From Clostridia bacterium (lineage in GTDB: Bacteria; Bacillota; Clostridia; Oscillospirales; CAG-272): DNA of 6,533 nt. The notes under the pieces were generated by a model, which was not told the DNA's origin, searched no databases, and saw only the letters and a list, made by a program, of their open reading frames with translations. Location of the stretch: NCBI GenBank assembly GCA_017631215.1, contig JAGBTR010000200.1, positions 1 to 6,533 on the forward strand. Reading direction: 5' to 3'. The position numbers and the translations under genes were made by a program. Below are positions 1 to 5,850 of the stretch, piece after piece. How positions within the stretch are numbered: the stretch's first letter is position 1; the number at the start of each line of letters is the position of its first letter.

Positions 1-1362
1 GACTATTTCGGCAAGTGCTACGAGTTTGCCGTTCAGCTCATCAAGCAGGGCGACGCATACGTGTGCGATCTCTCCAAGGATGATCTGGCAGACTACAAGG
101 GCACCGACCGCTCGGTCGCGTCCAAGGAGTCGCCCTACCGTAACCGCTCGGTCGAGGAGAACCTCGAGCTGTTCGAGCGTATGAAGAATGGCGAATTTGA
201 GGACGGCGCACGCACGCTGCGCGCTAAGATCGATCCCTCGTCGGACAATCCTTACCTGCGCGACCCCGTCATCTACCGCATCAAGCACATTCACCATCAC
301 CGTCAGGGCGACGAGTGGTGCGTCTACCCGATGTACGACTTCGCGCATCCCATCCAGGACGCGCTGGAGGGCATCACCCACTCGCTGTGCTCGAGCGAAT
401 TCCGTAACCACCGCCCCTTGTACGATTGGGTCGTGGACAAGATCGGCTTTGAGAGCAAGCCGCACCAGTGGGAGTTCGGTCGTATGAACATCACCTATAC
501 GGTCATGTCCAAGCGTTATCTGCGTCAGCTGGTCGAGGAAGGACACGTCGACGGCTGGGATGACCCCAGACTGCCTACGCTCAAGGGTCTGCGCCGCCGC
601 GGCTACACGCCCTCGGCTCTGTTCACCTTCGTCCGCGAGGCGGGCGTGACCAACACCGACCACACGGTCGACGTTCGTCAGCTGGAGGCTTGCGTGCGCG
701 ACGATCTGAACGAGAACGCACTGCGCCGCATTGCCGTTGTCAATCCCATCAAGGTGGTCATCGACAACTACCCCGAGGACAAGGAAGAGATCTTTGCCCT
801 GCCCAACCATCCCCAGAAGCCCGAGCTTGGCACGCGCGACGTTCCGATGACGCGCGAGGTCTATATCGACGCTGACGACTTTGCCGAGGTTCCGCCTCCC
901 AAGTTCTTCCGCCTCAAGCCCGACGGCGAGGTCCGTCTGATGGGCGGCTATATCATCAAGTACGCAGGCATCGAAAAGAACGAGGACGGCTCGATCAAGT
1001 GCATCCACGCAACCGCCGATCTCGAGACGGGCAACGGTATGCCCGTCGACGGCCGTAAAGTCAAGGGCACCATCCACTGGCTGTCCGCCAAGTACGCCCG
1101 TCCCGCAACGCTGATGCTGTACGACAGACTCTTCAACATCGAGAACACGGCCGACGTGCCCGAGGGTAAGACCTATCTCGACTATCTCAACGCCGACTCG
1201 CTGACCACCGTCGCGGGTGCGCTCGTTGAGCCCTCGCTCGAGAATGCCGAGGGCGGCGACAAGTTCCAGTTCGTCCGCGTTGGCTACTTCTGCAAGGACA
1301 CCAAGAACGAAAACACCTTCAACCGCGTGGTCGGTCTGAAGGACAGCTTCCCGAAGGGGTAA
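1..1362 (+). CDS. glnS: Glutamine--tRNA ligase (GlnRS), 5'-truncated by window edge
   Basis: This class Ic aminoacyl-tRNA synthetase joins glutamine to tRNA(Gln) with ATP in the cytoplasm. The reading frame is open from base 1, so the gene begins upstream; 453 residues are visible. By comparison with E. coli GlnRS (about 554 residues), roughly the first 100 are missing, including the HIGH motif. Visible hallmarks are YPMYDFAHPIQDALEGITHS (partial residues about 109-128), the class I KMSKS-equivalent VMSKR (about 168-172), HVDGWDDPR followed by GLRRRGYTP, and DLNENA. The C-terminal half is the two-barrel anticodon-binding region, with PNHPQKPELG, DGRKVKGTIHW and the C-terminal FNRVVGLKDS. The GTG at 61 is an internal valine codon, not a start. 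The stop is TAA at 1360-1362. A hairpin element and an intrinsic terminator follow. Many Bacillota lack GlnRS and make Gln-tRNA through GatCAB, so this copy may trace to old horizontal transfer. The identification is very secure. Confidence 0.97.
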   Translation, partial: DYFGKCYEFAVQLIKQGDAYVCDLSKDDLADYKGTDRSVASKESPYRNRSVEENLELFERMKNGEFEDGARTLRAKIDPSSDNPYLRDPVIYRIKHIHHHRQGDEWCVYPMYDFAHPIQDALEGITHSLCSSEFRNHRPLYDWVVDKIGFESKPHQWEFGRMNITYTVMSKRYLRQLVEEGHVDGWDDPRLPTLKGLRRRGYTPSALFTFVREAGVTNTDHTVDVRQLEACVRDDLNENALRRIAVVNPIKVVIDNYPEDKEEIFALPNHPQKPELGTRDVPMTREVYIDADDFAEVPPPKFFRLKPDGEVRLMGGYIIKYAGIEKNEDGSIKCIHATADLETGNGMPVDGRKVKGTIHWLSAKYARPATLMLYDRLFNIENTADVPEGKTYLDYLNADSLTTVAGALVEPSLENAEGGDKFQFVRVGYFCKDTKNENTFNRVVGLKDSFPKG

Positions 1363-1370
1363 TAGAGAAC

Positions 1371-1424
1371 GTGTGGGGGAAACTTCTTAAAAGAAGCTTC
1401 CCCCACACCCCTTTCAAGAATTTT
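1371..1424 (+). repeat. Hairpin-plus-tail element, copy A (3' of glnS)
   Basis: Bases 1371-1388 pair with 1391-1408 in 17 of 18 positions; the only mismatch is 1382/1397. This gives a very stable hairpin with a nominal two-base loop, more realistically four. The outer stem is GTGTGGGGGAA against TTCCCCCACAC and the inner stem is CTTCTT against AAGAAG. The following tail (about 1408-1424) reads CCCCTTTCAAGAATTTT. The tail is not a proper U-tract, so this is not a textbook terminator. Its right arm and tail recur at 5701-5732, and a related hairpin and tail lie on the minus strand at 1526-1575. It begins eight bases after the glnS stop, so it lies in the glnS 3' untranslated region. Likely roles are protecting the mRNA 3' end or assisting termination. 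Confidence 0.7.
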
Positions 1425-1435
1425 GATAAAAAAAG

Positions 1436-1479
1436 AAAAGCCCGCCGTTTCGTTTGTGGAACAGCGAGCTTTTTTCTTT
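1436..1479 (+). terminator. Intrinsic terminator of glnS, possibly bidirectional
   Basis: The stem runs from 1440 to 1469 around a six-base loop at 1452-1457. GCCCGC (1440-1445) pairs with GCGAGC (1464-1469) with one C/A mismatch. After a C/A bulge pair, GTTTC (1447-1451) pairs with GGAAC (1458-1462) with one G-U pair. TTTTTT at 1470-1475, then CTTT, follows immediately, as expected for rho-independent termination on the plus strand. The left flank is A-rich (from about 1428), giving a long U-rich tract on the minus strand, so the same hairpin could stop read-through from the converging ABC gene. Confidence 0.75.
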
Positions 1480-1525
1480 GGGCAGAGGCAGACGCTCTCC
1501 CCTTTTAGCCTATTTTTATTTGCTT

Positions 1526-1575
1526 TAAAAGTTTTTCGGGGTGCAGGGGTGCTTTTTCCCAAAAAGCACCCTTGC
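1526..1575 (-). repeat. Hairpin-plus-tail element, copy B (3' of ABC transporter gene, minus orientation)
   Basis: Bases 1547-1557 (GGGTGCTTTTT) pair perfectly with 1561-1571 (AAAAAGCACCC) around a three-base loop. Beyond one mismatch, 1543-1545 also pair with 1573-1575. Read on the minus strand, the hairpin is followed by a tail GCACCCCGAAAAACTTTT (1527-1544). This resembles the tail of copy A: an ACCCC run, a short A-rich block, then TTTT. It lies about 45 bases after the stop of the ABC transporter gene and faces the same way. It may act as that gene's 3'-end structure or terminator, though no clean U-tract follows directly. The arm sequence differs from copy A, so the shared part is mainly architecture and tail. 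Confidence 0.55.
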
Positions 1576-1612
1576 GTCGTTTCCCTTGCGTCGTTCCTCT
1601 TGCGTCGTTTCC
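1571..1612. repeat. Three tandem 14-base repeats
   Basis: CTTGCGTCGTTTCC occurs at 1571-1584, as CTTGCGTCGTTCCT at 1585-1598, and again as CTTGCGTCGTTTCC at 1599-1612. Units 1 and 3 are identical; the middle unit differs at two positions. The array fills most of the gap between the ABC transporter stop (1621) and the copy B hairpin, and its first unit supplies the base of that hairpin. The unit length is not a multiple of three and the array lies outside the coding frame. It is either slippage-generated noncoding sequence or a small binding array. Confidence 0.85.
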
Positions 1613-1620
1613 CGCGCTCC

Positions 1621-3534
1621 TCACTCTCTGTACCGTCTTGCCTGCGTGGTGAACAGCTCGCAATAGCGGCCGCCCTGATCCATAAGCGTACGGTGGTTGC
1701 CCTCCTCGACGATGCATCCGTTTTCAAGGACGACGATCTTGGAGGCCATGGTTGCGCTGGAGAGGCGATGCGAGACGAAGATGGTCGTCTTACCCTTACG
1801 CAGACGGTCGAACTGATCGTAGATCTCCTGCTCGGCGAGCGCATCCAGCGCGGCGGTCGGCTCGTCGAGAATGAGCACGTCGCAATCGCTGTAAAACGCA
1901 CGCGCGATGGCCAGCTTTTGCCACTGACCGCCCGACAGCTCGGTGCCGTTCTGCTCGAAAATACGCATCAGCGGCGTGGCGTATCCGTCGGGCAGATGCT
2001 CGACGAATTCGTCTGCGCCCGACGCAGCAGCCGCCTCGCGGATGGCCTGCTCGTCGCTCTTGTGGATACTACCGAAGCGGATATTCTCGCCAGCGCTTTC
2101 GGCATAGCGACCGAAGTCCTGGAAAATGATGCCGTAGGTGCTGTACAGATCCTTGAGATCGTAGTCGCGGATGTCCTCACCGTCCAGCAGAATGCGACCG
2201 CCCGTGGGGTCGTAGAGTCGGGTGAGCAGCTTGAGCAGCGTCGTTTTGCCCGCGCCGTTCAGACCCACCAGCACGAGCGACTCGCCCGCCTCAAGCGTCA
2301 GATTGATATGGCTGAGCACGTCGCGATCCATACCGGGATAGCGGAAGCAGACGTCCTCAAACACGATGGTGTGCGGCTGACCGTGGCACACCTTGAGCGG
2401 CGGATCGGCTTGCGCGACCAGCGTCTGCTTGTGACGCAAAAAGCTGATGAGGTTGTCGATAAACAGCGTACCCTCGTAAATGGTCGAGGTGGACGAGATC
2501 AGCGACGCGACGTTGGACGCGACCGAGGTCAAAGCCCCCGTCAACAGCGAATAGTCACCGATAAGGATGTCGCCGCAAAAGACGCGCCAGGCGATCATTG
2601 CGAAGAAAATGCAGTTGGCCACCGCCGAGGCCAGCGCAATGGCAACGTGCCAAACGCCCTCACCCACGATCAAGCGTCGAAGACCCGTGTAGTAGCGACC
2701 GAAGGCGTCGTCATAGCGGTCGACCAGCGTGTCCGAAAGGTCGTAGAGGCGCACCTCCTTGACCATATCCTTATTGACCATCAGACCCGCGTAGTAGTCC
2801 ATCTGCCGACGCTCCTTGGAGCGCCAACGCATATAGCGGACGTTTTTGTTGCGGTAGGTGAAGGTGATGAGTGCCGAGGGAACGGCCATCAGCGCAATGA
2901 GCAGTGCCGCCCACCACATACCGGGCGCGCTGAACAAAATGACCAGATAAGAGACGAGCGAGACCATCGTCGAGACGGTGCCAAGCGCCGCCGACAGCGT
3001 CTGTATCGGGCGCATACCCGCCTCGCGGTTGGCGTTCTCCAGCTTTTCGTAAAACTCGGGGCTGTCGTACGAGGCCAGATCGACCTCGCGCGCCTTGTTC
3101 ATAATTTTGAGTCGCACGTGCCGCACCACTCTCTCGCCCGCCACGCGAACGACAGCCGAGTGGATGCGCCCGACCACCGCGTTGAGAATGCGGTAGGAAA
3201 ACAGCGCGACGAGCAGACCGAACAGCGGCGACGCCAAAAAGGCGGCACGATCGGCATTCAAGCCAAAGGTCAGCTGCAGCTGGTTGAGCACCTCACTGGA
3301 AATGAGCGATCCGACCGGCGGCATCACGCCGTTGAACAGCGCGATGAGCAAAAGTCCGATCAGAATGGCGGGGTTGGTCTCCCACACCAGACGAATAATA
3401 TACCACAGCCGATAGAAGAAGCCGCCGATCAGCTCGCGCAGGTAACGCGGCAGATCACGCAACGACTCGGGTGGTCTTGCTCCCTCGGGACGACCGCGTT
3501 CCTTGAGGATGGTCGGTCCTTGCTTGGATTTCAT
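1621..3534 (-). CDS. ABC exporter half-transporter (fused permease and ATPase), NisT/SpaT-like
   Basis: The 637-residue membrane protein should form a homodimeric ATP-driven exporter. The N-terminal half (about residues 40-350) has hydrophobic segments near 56-78, 100-122, 183-202, 206-225, 294-315 and 322-345, fitting a six-helix type IV exporter domain. The nucleotide-binding domain follows: A-loop Tyr399, Walker A GLNGAGKTT (424-432), Q-loop Gln472 in FQDFGRY, signature LSGGQWQK (533-540), Walker B VLILD (553-557), catalytic Glu558 and H-loop His589. All ATPase residues are intact. The FQDF and LSGGQWQKLAIARAFY wording resembles lantibiotic-type exporters (NisT, SpaT), but no precursor peptide or modification enzyme is nearby and no N-terminal peptidase domain is present. 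The substrate is therefore unknown. The start is supported by AGGGAGGT (3540-3547), five bases before the ATG. It is the second gene of an operon, 25 bases after the phosphatase. A drug- or lipid-exporting relative is the main alternative. Confidence 0.93.
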   Translation of the reverse strand: MKSKQGPTILKERGRPEGARPPESLRDLPRYLRELIGGFFYRLWYIIRLVWETNPAILIGLLLIALFNGVMPPVGSLISSEVLNQLQLTFGLNADRAAFLASPLFGLLVALFSYRILNAVVGRIHSAVVRVAGERVVRHVRLKIMNKAREVDLASYDSPEFYEKLENANREAGMRPIQTLSAALGTVSTMVSLVSYLVILFSAPGMWWAALLIALMAVPSALITFTYRNKNVRYMRWRSKERRQMDYYAGLMVNKDMVKEVRLYDLSDTLVDRYDDAFGRYYTGLRRLIVGEGVWHVAIALASAVANCIFFAMIAWRVFCGDILIGDYSLLTGALTSVASNVASLISSTSTIYEGTLFIDNLISFLRHKQTLVAQADPPLKVCHGQPHTIVFEDVCFRYPGMDRDVLSHINLTLEAGESLVLVGLNGAGKTTLLKLLTRLYDPTGGRILLDGEDIRDYDLKDLYSTYGIIFQDFGRYAESAGENIRFGSIHKSDEQAIREAAAASGADEFVEHLPDGYATPLMRIFEQNGTELSGGQWQKLAIARAFYSDCDVLILDEPTAALDALAEQEIYDQFDRLRKGKTTIFVSHRLSSATMASKIVVLENGCIVEEGNHRTLMDQGGRYCELFTTQARRYRE

Positions 3535-3559
3535 AGATTACCTCCCTGCGGTAAAATTC

Positions 3560-4276
3560 TCAAAGCGCGAATTGGTTGTTGTAGCGCAGTGACAGACCCT
3601 CGCGGTAGATGTGAGAGTCGTTGGAAAGCTGAAGAAGCGTGGGAATGATGAGTCCGTCGCGATTGCCAAAGCGAATGACGCTCACGCCCGAGTGCTGAAT
3701 GTCCATACGAACGCACACCTCGGGGTAAGGAATGTCCAGCACAAGACTCAAAAACAGCATACCGAAGCCCTGATGAGCGAACAGCGCGACGCGATCGTCG
3801 TTGGGGCGCTCGGCGATGTAGCCGTTGCGCGCAAGATCGTGACGGTAGCCAAGCGTAAGCAGCCATTCGTCGATGTCCGCCTGGATCTTGGGAATGCGCT
3901 CCTCGAAATTCGTGCCCGCAAAGTGGGGGTGCTTGTAAAACTCGCGCCCCAGACGGCGGATCTCCTCGCTGGCAAACAGCTCGCGCGTGGGGCGGTGCTG
4001 AAAGCCCCAAATGCGGCGACCGTCCTCGGTCGTGACCGCCGTGGCGCGGTGGGCGTTGTCCTCGTGGGCAAAGGCGACCGTCTCCACCTTCATCCCCAGC
4101 ATTTCGCAGGTGGGCTGTGCCGTCAATCGGGCGCGCCCCGCAGGCGAGGAGTAGATCTTATCCAGACCGTGCACCGCCAGCCGCTTGCCTACCGCTTCCG
4201 CCTGGCGCGCGCCGCGTGGGGTCAGACCGTCCACCGAATAGTCGGGATCACCGTGACGAATGTAAAACAAAAGCAT
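3560..4276 (-). CDS. Histidine phosphatase family protein (phosphoglycerate-mutase-like fold)
   Basis: The 238-residue cytoplasmic protein belongs to the histidine phosphatase (PGAM-like) superfamily, which works through a phospho-histidine intermediate. The RHG motif is at the N-terminus (FYIRHGDP, Arg7 and His8). The second phosphate-binding Arg is Arg48 in YSSPAGRA, where SSP..RA is the family pattern. The second catalytic His is His168 in LFAHQGFG, with AHQG in place of the more common SHGG. The acid residue is probably Glu72 or one of the Glu pair at 126-127. I chose the ATG at 4276: it puts the RHG strand right at the N-terminus as usual, and GGAGGT lies five bases upstream. An in-frame ATG at 4294 would place that Shine-Dalgarno sequence inside the gene. 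The substrate cannot be assigned; names such as phosphoglycerate mutase or fructose-2,6-bisphosphatase would be guesses. It is the first gene of an operon with the ABC exporter. Confidence 0.9.
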   Translation of the reverse strand: MLLFYIRHGDPDYSVDGLTPRGARQAEAVGKRLAVHGLDKIYSSPAGRARLTAQPTCEMLGMKVETVAFAHEDNAHRATAVTTEDGRRIWGFQHRPTRELFASEEIRRLGREFYKHPHFAGTNFEERIPKIQADIDEWLLTLGYRHDLARNGYIAERPNDDRVALFAHQGFGMLFLSLVLDIPYPEVCVRMDIQHSGVSVIRFGNRDGLIIPTLLQLSNDSHIYREGLSLRYNNQFAL

Positions 4277-4281
4277 ACCGC

Positions 4282-4287
4282 ACCTCC
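4282..4287 (-). promoter_or_regulatory. Ribosome binding site fixing the phosphatase start
   Basis: On the minus strand the sequence is GGAGGT, five bases before the ATG at 4276. It overlaps codons that would be translated if the alternative ATG at 4294 were used, so it supports the shorter start. Confidence 0.85.
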
Positions 4288-4308
4288 GAAACAAATTTCG
4301 ATAAGGAC

Positions 4309-4337
4309 TTGATTTTTTCGACCAAATACCTTATAAT
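4309..4337 (+). promoter_or_regulatory. Sigma-70-type promoter for the DUF1015 gene
   Basis: The -35 box is TTGATT at 4309-4314 and the -10 box is a perfect TATAAT at 4332-4337, with a 17-base spacer. The expected start is near 4344, giving a 5' untranslated leader of about 63 bases. Transcription from it would run straight through the opposing promoter at 4350-4379. Confidence 0.8.
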
Positions 4338-4351
4338 TGATATATCATTAT
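4333..4351. promoter_or_regulatory. Near-perfect dyad at the shared start-site region (possible operator)
   Basis: The 19 bases ATAATTGATATATCATTAT become a perfect 18-base palindrome if the single T at 4337 or 4338 is removed. The core TGATATATCA (4338-4347) is an exact 10-base palindrome. It overlaps the plus-strand -10 box and touches the minus-strand -10 box, and the predicted starts of both promoters lie at its centre. It could bind a dimeric regulator, or it could simply be AT-rich melting sequence; nothing here separates the two. Confidence 0.4.
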
Positions 4352-4379
4352 TGTATCACAACCCCAAGCACTTTGTCAA
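4350..4379 (-). promoter_or_regulatory. Sigma-70-type promoter for the phosphatase-ABC exporter operon
   Basis: On the minus strand a perfect -35 box TTGACA (4379 to 4374) is followed by an 18-base spacer and a -10 box TACAAT (4355 to 4350). The expected start is near 4343, leaving a leader of about 67 bases before the ATG at 4276. The polymerase would then move across the plus-strand promoter at 4309-4337. The 25-base gap between the two genes makes a single transcript likely. Confidence 0.77.
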
Positions 4380-4406
4380 GACACTCCCCAACGAAAGGAA
4401 CCGATT

Positions 4407-5678
4407 ATGAAACAATCCTGTATGCTTGCCGCCGATATTCTCCTGCCCGCACGCGAGGAGATCGAAAAGGGCGTATGGGCCGTCATTGCCTGCGACCAAT
4501 TCACCAGCGAGCTCAACTACTGGAGCGAGGCTCAAACGATTGTGGGCGACCGCCCCTCGACGCTCTCGCTGATGCTCCCCGAGGTCTATCTGGAGGAGAC
4601 CGCGACCCGCCTGCCCGTCATTCACGCCAATATGCGCCGCGCCCTTGACGGCCTGCTGGTGTGCCACAAGGACGCGATGATTGCCGTCGAGCGCACCCAA
4701 TCGGACGGCCTTGTCCGCCGCGGTCTGGTCGCTCAGATCGATCTGGAGCAGTACGACTACCAAAAGGGTGCGACCGCCCTCATCCGCGCCACCGAGGGCA
4801 CGGTGCTGGAGCGCATTCCGCCCCGCGTGGCGATCCGCCGCGACGCTCCCATTGAGCTGCCCCACGTGATGCTGCTCATCGACGATCCCAAGGCGACCGT
4901 CCTTGAACCGCTGTTTGCCCCCGAGGCCAAGGCGGCACGCGAGGTCGCATACGATTGCGATCTGATGCTGGGCGGCGGTCATATCTGCGGTAGCTTTTTG
5001 ACGGACGAGCAGCAAAAGGCTGTCTCGGATGCGCTGGGCGCCCTCATCACCCCCGAGGCGATGGCTGACCGCTACGGCGACGCATCGCTCGCACCGCTGA
5101 TGTTTGCGGTGGGTGACGGCAACCACTCGCTCGCCTCGGCCAAGGCCGCCTATGAGGAGGTCAAGACCGCCATCGGTGCCGAAGCCGCCGCCACACATCC
5201 CGCTCGCTATGCGCTCGTCGAGGTCGTGAATTTGCACGACAGCGCGCTCCGCTTTGAGCCCATCTACCGCGTGATGTTCCACGTCGATCCCGCCGACGTT
5301 CTGACCGAGCTTCGCGCCTACCTTGCCACGCTTGACGGCACGGCCGCGCCACAGCGCATTCGTTGTCTGGGCGATTTCGAGCCGTGTGAGCTGACGGTCG
5401 AGCATCCCGTCCAGCAGCTGACGGTCGGCACGCTTCAGACCTTCATCGACGGCTATCTGAAGACGCATCCCGGGGCCTCGGTCGACTACATCCACGGCGA
5501 GGATTCCACCGCCGCGCTTGCCGCCGCCCCCGACGCCATCGGCTTCCTTTTTGAGGGAATGGAAAAGGATCAGCTCTTCCGTACCGTCATCTACGACGGC
5601 GCCCTCCCCCGCAAGACCTTTTCGATGGGTCACGCGCGCGACAAGAGATATTATATGGAATGTAGACGGATCAAATAA
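4407..5678 (+). CDS. DUF1015-family protein of unknown function
   Basis: The 423-residue protein has no signal peptide or membrane segment and should be cytoplasmic. It is recognised as DUF1015 (COG4198 type) from its overall pattern. The N-terminal block contains ACDQFTSELNYW (about 28-39), followed by LMLPEVYLEE (55-64). The central motif is FAVGDGNHSLASAK (about 233-246). HDSALRFEPIYRV lies at about 277-289, and the conserved C-terminus carries PRKTFSMGHARDKRYY (401-416). The length is normal and nothing looks broken. The biochemical role is not established. The DGNHS stretch resembles the DG(H/N)HR loop of ParB/sulfiredoxin-fold proteins, a group that includes free-serine kinases of the SerK type, and I recall DUF1015 genes often lying near serine-biosynthesis genes. 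Neither point is confirmed here, and no serA or serC is in the window. The start is ATG at 4407 with AAAGGA about seven bases upstream. It is transcribed alone from its own promoter. Confidence 0.92.
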   Translation: MKQSCMLAADILLPAREEIEKGVWAVIACDQFTSELNYWSEAQTIVGDRPSTLSLMLPEVYLEETATRLPVIHANMRRALDGLLVCHKDAMIAVERTQSDGLVRRGLVAQIDLEQYDYQKGATALIRATEGTVLERIPPRVAIRRDAPIELPHVMLLIDDPKATVLEPLFAPEAKAAREVAYDCDLMLGGGHICGSFLTDEQQKAVSDALGALITPEAMADRYGDASLAPLMFAVGDGNHSLASAKAAYEEVKTAIGAEAAATHPARYALVEVVNLHDSALRFEPIYRVMFHVDPADVLTELRAYLATLDGTAAPQRIRCLGDFEPCELTVEHPVQQLTVGTLQTFIDGYLKTHPGASVDYIHGEDSTAALAAAPDAIGFLFEGMEKDQLFRTVIYDGALPRKTFSMGHARDKRYYMECRRIK

Positions 5679-5700
5679 AAGACCGAACGGCGCATCAGGT

Positions 5701-5732
5701 GAAGCTTCCCCTATAACCCCTTCAAGAGCTTT
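5701..5732 (+). repeat. Hairpin-plus-tail element, partial copy C (3' of the DUF1015 gene)
   Basis: GAAGCTTCCCC (5701-5711) is identical to 1393-1403 in copy A, and the rest aligns closely: ACCCCTTCAAGA at 5716-5727 matches the copy A tail with one T missing, followed by a T-rich end. The left hairpin arm of copy A has no counterpart upstream, so this looks like a decayed or truncated copy. It lies 22 bases after the stop codon, again in a 3' untranslated region and on the gene's own strand. Confidence 0.65.
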
Positions 5733-5744
5733 CACCGCATAAAC

Positions 5745-5808
5745 AAAAGGGATATCCCAAGCTACCTCGCTCAATCCGAGCAAGGCACACATTGGGATAT
5801 CCTTTTTT
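5745..5808. terminator. Bidirectional intrinsic terminator between converging genes
   Basis: The left arm AAAAGGGATATCCCAA (5745-5760) pairs with 5792-5807 over 16 positions, including one G-U pair. The 31-base interior forms its own small hairpin, with CCT.GCTC (5765-5772) against GAGC.AGG (5778-5785). T at 5803-5808 makes the plus-strand U-tract ending the DUF1015 transcript. The A run at 5745-5748 gives UUUU on the minus strand for the HD gene. Each long arm contains GGGATATCC, itself almost palindromic, so two direct copies lie 45 bases apart. Confidence 0.85.
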
Positions 5809-5850
5809 GATGGCATCGCGTGGGGACATTCACCCCCCTTGCGCGTTCCC

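Noticed and set aside
1571..1612. CRISPR array
   Set aside because: The units are only 14 bases long, directly adjacent with no spacers, and there are no cas genes.
1363..1620. Insertion-sequence remnant or hidden small gene between glnS and the ABC gene
   Set aside because: No transposase-like reading frame, target duplication or ribosome binding site with a plausible small protein is visible. Hairpins, a terminator and tandem repeats account for most of the stretch.
1423..3648. Long plus-strand open frame (741 codons) opposite the ABC transporter gene
   Set aside because: It lies antisense to an intact ABC exporter with every ATPase motif. Its translation is a low-order mix of Arg, His, Gln and Val without a recognisable domain, and it runs through a terminator and repeats. 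It is a by-product of GC-rich codon use.
4277..4294. Upstream ATG at 4294 as the start of the phosphatase
   Set aside because: It would place the GGAGGT ribosome binding site inside the gene and add six residues before the usual N-terminal strand leading to RHG. The ATG at 4276 fits better.
3611..4312. Plus-strand open frame (233 codons) opposite the histidine phosphatase
   Set aside because: It is antisense to a gene with clear catalytic motifs and a fitting ribosome binding site. It has no family resemblance and ends inside the divergent promoter region.
4344..4406. Riboswitch or attenuator in the DUF1015 leader
   Set aside because: The leader is only about 63 bases and shows no strong hairpin with a U-tract before the start codon and no conserved riboswitch core that I recognise.
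4356..5816. Minus-strand open frame (486 codons) opposite the DUF1015 gene
   Set aside because: It is antisense to a well-conserved family protein, crosses the terminator and the promoter region, and contains no recognisable domain.
5811..5850. Second terminator hairpin (GGGG/CCCC pairing) just after the HD gene
   Set aside because: Only a four-base core pairs cleanly and no U-tract follows on the minus strand. The strong hairpin at 5745-5808 is sufficient.
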